Part shown: positions 12,901 through 21,900 of the stretch, piece by piece
Numbering within the stretch: the stretch's first letter is position 1
Layout: each line of letters opens with the position of its first letter
Origin: Rubrivivax sp.
GTDB lineage: Bacteria > Pseudomonadota > Gammaproteobacteria > Burkholderiales > Burkholderiaceae_C
DNA length: 43,281 nucleotides
Direction of reading: 5' to 3'
Assembly (NCBI GenBank): GCA_030681795.1
Contig: JAUXRG010000065.1
Coordinates: 1-43,281 of the forward strand
The notes under the pieces: model-generated
Databases searched by the model: none
What the model was told of the DNA's origin: nothing
The model's input: only the letters and a program-made list of their open reading frames with translations
Translations under genes and position numbers: made by a program

Positions 12901-15900
12901 CGGCGGCGCGATCAGCGATTCCGAAGCCTCCGGCAAGGTCGTCACGCAGTACGACGGCGGCGGGCTCATCGGCTACTGGATATCCAGCGGCGCCATCACC
13001 GACAGCCGCGCCACCGGTGCGGTCACGGGTGTGTACGGCAGCGGCAGCCTGGGCGGCCTGGTCGGCTACGGCAACAGCAACGGCGGCATCGTCAACAGTT
13101 CGGCCGGCGGGCGCGTGCAGGGTGGCAGCCGGGCCGGCGGCCTGGTGGGCAACCTGCTGTCGACAAACGTCACGCAGGCCACCGCCTCGGGCGCGGTCTC
13201 GACCTACAGCGACGGCACCGTCTACGTCGGTGGCCTGATCGGTGACTTCAGCCACAACAGCACAGGCGTGCAGATCAGCAGCAGCAGCGGCGCCGGCAAC
13301 GTGTTCGCCGACGCGGCCAGTTCCTATGTCGGCGGGCTGGTGGGCCAGTTCAGCGGCGGCAGCATCACGACCAGCACGGCGACGGGCCAGGTGGTGGCCC
13401 AGGACAACGTCAACAGCAGCAGTTCGCAGTACGCCGGCGGCCTGGTCGGCCAGTTTTCGGGCCAGAGCATCAGCGACAGCGCGGCCACGGGCAGCGTCAC
13501 CGGCCGCTTCTACGCCGGTGGCCTGACCGGGTATTTCTACGGCCCGGGCGGACTGAACAACACCTCGGCCACAGGCAACGTGGTCGGCAGCAGCTATGTC
13601 GGCGGACTGGTCGGCTACCTGGTCTACAGCCCGGTGAACAACGGCTACGCCAGTGGCAGCGTGACCTCGCTGAACGGCGACTACGCCGGGGGCCTGGTGG
13701 GCTATTCGTACAGCTACTACACCGGCACCACCGCCACCATCAACGACAGCGCGGCCACCGGCAACGTCAGCGGTGCCAGCTACGGCGGCGGCCTGGTCGG
13801 CTATTGGGAAGACTATTACGGCTCGGGCAACAACGGTGTCACGAACAGCCGCGCCAGCGGCAATGTCAGTGCCCGCAACAGTGCCGGTGGTCTGCTGGGC
13901 TATTTCAGCAACTACAACAACAACGGCACCGGCGGCATCCGCAACAGCCAAGCCAGCGGCAACGTCGACGCGCCGACCTATGCCGGTGGCCTCGTCGGCC
14001 AGTTCCAAAGCTACGGCGGCATCGAGGACAGCTTTGCCACCGGCAGCGTGGTGGGCACCGGCGCGGGCAACGACCAGTACCTCGGCGGCCTCGTCGGCTA
14101 CCACACCAGCTACAACTCCACGCCCGGCGCGGGCCAGATCCTGCGCAGCTATGCCACCGGCTCGGTGCAACTGGCCAGCGGCCTGGTTTTCGGCACCGGC
14201 ACCGACGTCTATGCCGGTGGCCTGGTGGGCTACCTCGACGGCCCCAGCGCCACCGTCGTCACGCTGGCCGACAGCTACGCCACCGGCAGCGTCGACCTCA
14301 CCAACACCAGCGGCCGCCTGCGCGCCGGCGGCCTGGTCGGCTACACCGACACCAGCCTATCGCGCACCTATGCCACCGGCAGCGTGGCCGCCACGGGCCT
14401 GAGCGCTTCGCGCGCCATCGGCGGGCTCGTCGCCCAGCGCGTGAGCACCAGCGTCACGGGCACCGACAGCTACTGGGCCACCGACACCAGCGGCGTGGCC
14501 ACCAGCGCGCTGGGCACCGGCGTGACGCAGGCGGCACTGGAAAGCGCCGCTACCTACACCGGCTGGGACCTCGCCACCACGGGCGGCACGGGCCAGGTCT
14601 GGCGCATCTACGAAGGTCTCAGCACGCCGCTGCTGCGCGGCCTGCTCACGCCGTTGACGCTGAGCCTGGCCGACATCAACAAGGTCTACGACAGCAACAG
14701 CTCACTGGGCAGCGCCGCCATCAGCGTCGCTGGCACCGCGGTGGCCAACCCCGGGCGCATCCTGGTCAGCGGCATCGCCGCCGACGCCGGCAGCTACGCG
14801 CTGGGCGCGGGCAACCTGTACTCGGTGCAGAACGGCTACGACCTGACGGTGACCGGTGCCGCCAACCTGGTCATCGCGCGCCGCCAGCTGACGCTGGACG
14901 GGTTGGCCGCGAACAAGGTCTACGACGGCTCGGCAGCCGCGGCGCTGGCCGTCGGCGCGCAGCCCGGCGGCCTGGTTGCGGGTGAAGACCTGAACTTCCT
15001 GCCGGGCGCCGGCTTCGGGCTGCAATTCGACAGCAGGAACGTGGGCACGGGCAAAACCGTCACGCTTTCGGGCAGCTACAGCATCGGCGACGGCAGCGTC
15101 GGCCGCGCGGCCAACTACATCCTGCCCGCCACCACCACCACCACGGCCAACATCACGCCGGCCACCCTGACGGCCGGCAGCTTCACCGCCAGCAACCGCG
15201 CCTACGACGGCAGCACGACGGTGGCCGTGAGCGCGGCGGCGGCCACGCTCACCGGCGTCGTCGGCACCGATGCCGTCAGCGTCGATCTCTCGACGGTCAG
15301 CAGCGGCACGGTGGCCAGCAAAAACGCCGGGGCCGCCAAAGCCGTGACCGTGTCGGGCACGCTGCTCAACGGCGCCGATGCCGGCAACTACACGCTCGCC
15401 GGCCTGGACACGCTGAAGGTCGACATCACGCCCAAGGCACTGACGGTCAACGGCATCACCGCCAACGACCGCCAGTACAACCAGGGTGTCAACGCCAGCC
15501 TGAGTACCAGCGCCGTGTCCTTGTCGGGCCTGGTCAGCGGCGATCTGGTGCAGCCGCGCCTTGCCGGCCTGACTGGGCAGGTGGCCGACAAAAACGTCGG
15601 CAACGCCAAGGCCGTGACGGTGTCCGGGCTGGTCCTGCGTGGTGAAGACGCGGGCAACTACGCGCCGCAAGCGGGCGCGGTGTCGATGAACATCACGCCC
15701 TACGCGCTGACCCTGGTCCTCGGCACGACCAGCAGCACGAACAAGGTCTACGACGGCAACACCAACGCGTCGGTCTACTTCCCGACCCGCTGGTACGGCG
15801 GCGACGACATCACGGTCAACACGACCAGCATCGGCTATGCCGACGAGAACGTCGCCTACAACACCAGCGGCGCCGTGACCGGCAAGACCATCACCGCCAG

Positions 15901-18900
15901 CGGCATCAGCCTCAGTGGCACCGACAGGAACAATTACGCGCCGCAGAACACCACCGCCACGGCCACGGGCACGATCTCGCCGAAACCGCTGGCCGTCAGC
16001 GGCGTGAGCGCCGTCAACCGCGTCTACAACGGCACACGCGACGTAGAGGTGATCATCACAGGCGCCACCGTCGACACCCAGGCCGTCATCCAGGGTGACG
16101 ACGTCGGCGTCGCCACACCCGGCAGTGGTGCGGTGATGGGCCAGATCGCGAACAAAAACGTGGGCAACGCCAAGCCCGTCACCGTGCCGGGGCTGGCGCT
16201 CACGGGCGGCGATGCCGGCAACTACAGCCTCACCAGCAGCAGCGGCGGCGGCGTGACGGTGAACATCACGCCCAAGCCGCTGACCGCCGTGTACACGGCG
16301 CAGAACAAGGTCTACGACGGCAGCATCTATGCCACGATGAACGTCACGTCGGCGGACATCGTCGCCGGCGATGCGCTGAACTTCTACATCGACGCCAGCT
16401 ACTGCGGCACCCAGGCCTGCGGATACGCCGTCTTCACCGAAGCCGGACGCCAGGCCAACGGCAGCTACGTCACATCGCGCCACGCTGGCGCCGACAAGCC
16501 GGTCGTCATCACCTACAACCAGCTCGTCGGCACCGACGCCGGCAACTACACGCTGAACAACCCGACCGGTGAAAGCGTGGCCACCATCACGCCCAAGCCG
16601 GTGACGCTGGCCTACAACGGCGTGAGCAAGGTCTACGACGGCAGCGCCACCGCCAGCGTGTCCTTGAACTTCGGCAGTTCGGGCCTCTACGGTGGCGACA
16701 CGCTCAGCTCGACACAGACTGCCGTGTACACCGGCACCGGCGCAAAAAACGTGGGCACCGGCAAGGCCATCAGCGTGGCGGACATCGTGCTGGCAGGCAC
16801 CCACGCCGGCAACTACATCGTCGGCAACACCACGGCCACGACCACCGGCACCGTGACGGCCAAACCGATCACCGTGAGCGGCATCACCGCCACCGACCGG
16901 GCCTATGACGGCACAACCACCGTGGCCGTGAGCGCCGGCACCGTGGGCTCGGCGGGGTTCGTGGCGGGCGACATCGTTGCCGTCGACCTGCCGCCCGGCG
17001 GCCTGAGCACCGGCACCATCGTGAACAAGAACATCGGCACGAACAAGCCGGTGACGGTGACCGGCCTCACGCTGTCGGGCACCGACGCCACCAACTACAG
17101 CATCGACGCCGCGGGCAGCGGCATCACCGTCAACATCTCGGCGCTGGCCCTCACGCCCACCTATGCGGGTGGCACCCAGGTCTACAACGGCGGCGTCACC
17201 GCCAGCGTCACACCGACCACCGCGGGCATCGCCAGCGGCGACGTGGTCACCTTCACGCAGAACGCCGTCTTCACGGGCGCGAGCGCGCGCGACGTGGGCA
17301 CCAACAAGCCCGTCAGCATCACCAACATCGCCCTCGGCGGCAGCGGCGCGGCGAACTACTCGCTGGCCAGCACCACGGCCAGCACCGCCGGCACCATCAC
17401 GCCCAAGCCGGTGACGGCCACCTACGTCGGCAGCAGCCGCGTCTACAACGGCCTGGCCGACGTCTCGGCGGCGGTGGTCGGCAACTCGCTGCAGTTCGTC
17501 GCGGGCGACACCGTCGGGCTGTCGCAGACGGCACGTTTCACGGGCGACGGCGGCGCGGGCAGCAACAAGCCGGTGGCCATCACCGGCATCACGCTCACCG
17601 GCGCGCAGGCCGCCAACTACAGCCTCATCAACACCACGGCCAGCACCACGGCCACGATCACTCCGCGTCCGCTTGGCGTCACCGGGATCACGGCGACAGA
17701 CCGTGTCTACGACGGCACCACGACGGTGGGCGTCAATGTGGCCGGCGCTAGCGTCGACACGGCGAACGTCATCGCCGGTGACTCCGTCAGTGTCACGCTG
17801 CCGCCCACCGGCATCAGCACCGGCACGATGGACAACCGGGATGCTGGACCCAGAAAAACGGTGAACATCACCGGGCTCACCATCACCGGTGCGTCGGCCG
17901 CCAACTACGCCCTCATCGGCGCCACCGGCCTGACGGTGAACATCGCGCCGCTGTCGCTGACGGCCGTGTACGCCGGGGTGGACAAGGTCTACGACGGCAA
18001 CGTCGATGCGCAGGTGACGGCCACGTCGAACGGCATGCTGGCGGTGGACACCGGCCTGCTGGGCTACAGCATTCAGGGCCTGTTCATCGGCAGCAACGGC
18101 CGCAATGTCGGCACCGACAAGACGGTGGACATCGTCAGTGCCTTCCTGACCGGCGCCGCGCGCGACAACTACACCCTGGTCAACGCCACCGGCAGCACCC
18201 TCGCCGACATCACGCCGCGGCCGCTGACGGCCAACTACAGCGGTGGCACCAAGGTCTACGACGGCACCGTCACCGCCGTGGTCACGGGCAGCCTAAGCAA
18301 CCGCGTCGCGGGCGACAGCGTCGCCGCGGCCCAGACCGCCGAGTTCACCGGCAGCGGTGCACGCAACGTCGGCGACAACAAGCCCATCGCCGTGAGCAAC
18401 ATCGCGCTCACCGGCGCCGACGCCGGCAACTACAGGCTCACCAACCCCACCGACACCACCACGGGCAACATCACGCGCAAGCCCATCACGGTGAGCGGAC
18501 TGAACAACGTCGTGGCCACCGACCGTGTCTACGACGGCTCGCGCCAGGTGGTGGTGACGGTGCCTGCCGGCGTGACGCTGGTGCCGAACAGCACCGACAT
18601 CCTGCAGGGCGACACCGTCACCATCGACGTGCCCGTGTCGGGCGTGACCACCGGCACCACGGTCACCAAGAATGTCGGCAACGGCAAGGCCGTCACCGTC
18701 GACGGGCTGGAACTCGGCGGCACCGATGCCGGCAACTACAGCATCGCCGGCACCGCCGGCATCACGGTGAACATCACGCCCAGGCTGCTCACCGCCGTTT
18801 ACGCCGGCGTCAACAAGGTCTACGACGGCAGCACGGCGGCCGGCGCCACCGGCAGCTCGCTCGACATCCTGGGCGCGGACAGCGTCGGCATCACCGGGAG

Positions 18901-21900
18901 CGGCGTGTTCACCGGCGCGGGCGGCAAAGACGCGGGCTTCGGCAAGCCGCTCGACGTGCTGACGGCCACCCTCACCGGCGCCGACGCGGGCAACTACAGC
19001 CTGGTCAACACGACGGGCACGGCCACTGCCGACATCACGCAGCGCGCCATCAACCCCGCCTACACCGGCCTGGGCCGCGTCTACGACGGCAGCACTACGG
19101 CACCGGTACTTTCGTCCACCACCGGTTTTGTCGTCGGCGACGCCGTCACGCTGAGCCAGACCGCGGTGTTCACCGACGGCCGCAACGTGGGCCAGAACAA
19201 GCCGGTGCAGGTCACCGGCATCACGCTGGTCGGCAGCGACGCGGTGAACTACGCGCTCACGGGCACCCAGGTGCTGACGTCGGGCAACGTCACGCCCAAA
19301 CCCCTGCGCATCGAAGGCCTGACCGGCGTCAGCGCGGCCGACCGTGTCTACGACGGCAGCACGCTCGTCCAGGTCACCGTCAGTTCCACCGGCCCGATCG
19401 CCCCCAACCCGGCCGACGTGGTGGGCAGCGACGACGTCAGCGTCACCGCGCCCCCCAGCGGCACCACCACCGGCACGATGGCCGACAAACACGTCGGCAC
19501 CGCCAAGCCGGTGGCCGTGGCCGGCCTGGCCCTGGGCGGCGCCGATGCCGCCAACTACAGCATCACGGCCACCAGCGGTGTCACCGTCACCATCAGCCCC
19601 AAGGCCGTGACCGCGGTCTACAGCGCCGGCAGCCGCGTCTACGACGGCAGCACGGTGGCCGCCATCACCGGCGGCTCGGCCGACCTCGTCCTGGGCGACT
19701 CGGTGGCCATCGGGGCCACGGGCAGCTTCACGGGCAGCGGCGCACGCAACGTCGGCACCGACAAGCCCGTGGCCGTCGTGGCCGGTGTGCTGACGGGCGC
19801 CGACGCGGCGAACTACAGCCTGCTCAACACCACCGGCAGCACCACCGGCAGCATCACGCCGAAATCGGTGACTGCGGCCTACTTCGGTGGCAGCAGGATC
19901 TACGACGGCAGCACGGCAGCGCCGGTCACGGGCACCGCCACCGGCTTCATCACCGGCGATGCGGTGGCACTGGCACAGACCGCGGTCTTCAGCGGCAGCG
20001 GCGCGCGCAATGTCGGCGACGACAAACCCGTCGAGATCAGTGCCATCACCCTCAGCGGCAGCGACGCCGGCAACTACACGCTGCTCACGGGCACGGCCAG
20101 CACCACGGCCAGCATCGCGCCGCGCCCCTTGCGCATCGAAGGACTCACGGGTGTCGTTGCCGCCGACCGTGTCTACGACGGTACGACCGGCGTGGCCATC
20201 GCCATCCAGGGCACGGGCACGATCGCGCCGAACCTGGCCGACGTGGTGCCGGGCGACAGCGTCGGCGTCGTCGCGCCGCCGCCCGGCACGGGCGCCGGCA
20301 CGATGGCCGACAAACATGTCGGCAGCAACAAGCCCGTCACCGTCAACGGACTCACGCTCAGTGGCAGCGACGCCGGCAACTACGTCGTGGCTGCGGCAAC
20401 GGGTGTCACGGTCAACATCGCGCCGCTGGCGCTGACCGCCGTCTACACCGGCCAAAGCAGGGTCTACGACGGCAGCGCTGCCGCGCTCCTGGTCGGCACT
20501 TCGGCCGACCTGATAGGCGGCGACCTCGTCACCATCACCGGCAGCGGCCTGTTCACCGGCGCCGACGCGAAAAACGCCGGCCTGGGCAAGGCCATCGCCG
20601 TCACCGGCGGCGCGCTGTCCGGTGCCGACGCGCTGAACTACAGCCTGCTCAACCCCACCGGCAGCACCACTGCCGACATCACGCCGCGCTTGCTGACACC
20701 GGCCTATGCCGGCGGCACGCGCGTCTACGACGGCACCACCGACGCGCCGGTCACACTGGCCACCAGCGGCCTCGTCGCTGGCGACGATCTGCGCTTCACG
20801 CAGTCCGCCGTGTTCAACGGCGGTGGCGCGCGCAACGTCGGCGTCGACAAGCCGGTCGCGGTCTTCGGCATCACGCTGCAGGGCACGGACGCCGTCAACT
20901 ACGCCCTCACCTCCACCGCGGCCAGCACGACAGCCACCATCACCCCGCGGCCGCTGAACGTCAGCGGTCTGTCCGGCCTGCAGGCCGTGGACCGCGTCTA
21001 CGACGGCACCCGCGACGTGCAGATCACGGGCAGCGCGCTGGTCGGCACCGCCAGCGGCGACGTCATCGGCGGCGACGACGTCACCATCACCCTGCCCGGC
21101 GGCAGCATCAGCGCCGGCACCATGGTCGACAAGGCGGCCGGCACGGGCAAGGCCGTGGCCGTCGCGGGCTTGAGCCTGGGCGGCGCCGACGCGGCGAACT
21201 ACCAGATCACCGGCGTGGCCGGCCTGACCGTGAACATCGCGCCGCGCTCCGTCGTTCTGCTGGGGCTGGCCGCGGTGAACCGCGTCTACGACGGCAGCAC
21301 GCAGGTGGCCGTCGATTCCAGCGGCGGCAGCGTCAGCGGCGTGCTCGCCGGAGACGACCTGCAGTTGCTGGCCAGCGGCGTCACGGGCAGCATGGCCGAC
21401 AAACATGTCGGCAGCGGCAAGGTCGTCAACGTCACCGGCCTGTCGCTGGCCGGGGCCGATGTCGCGAACTACACGGTCGACAACGGCGGCGGCCTGCGCG
21501 TGGATATCACGCCGCGCACGCTGGTGGCCAGCGTGACGGCAGCCGACAAGGTCTACGACGGCAGCAACAGCGCCGCCGTCACTTTCGGCGACGACCGCAT
21601 CGCCGGCGATGCGCTGGCCTTGGCCAGCCGCAGCGCCACCTTCGCCAGCAAGGACGCCGGCGCAGCGCAGGCCGTGAACGTCGGTGGGTTGACGCTGGCC
21701 GGCAGCGACGCCGGCAACTACGTGCTGCTGGCGAACGCACTGGGCACCACGGCCAGCATCCAGCCGGCGCCGCTGACCGTCAGCGCCAACACGCTGAGCA
21801 AGGTCTATGGCGAAAGCGTGAACCTCAGCGGCGCCGAATTCACCACGCTGGGCCTGGTGGCCGGCGAAACGCTGGGCTTCGTGACGCTGGCCAGCGACGG

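Noticed and set aside
9461..14170. Very long minus-strand open frame (1,569 codons) opposite the exoprotein, and similar ones at 18293-22681 and 14702-16804
   Set aside because: They are mirror frames of a GC-rich, highly repetitive gene. Their translations are low-complexity Ala/Gly/Val/Asp/His repeats with no domain, while the plus frame has a signal peptide, TPS domain and known repeats.
11860..21780. Regular repeats considered as a CRISPR array or minisatellite
   Set aside because: Repeats are conserved as protein motifs within one continuous frame and vary at wobble positions, unlike CRISPR repeats.
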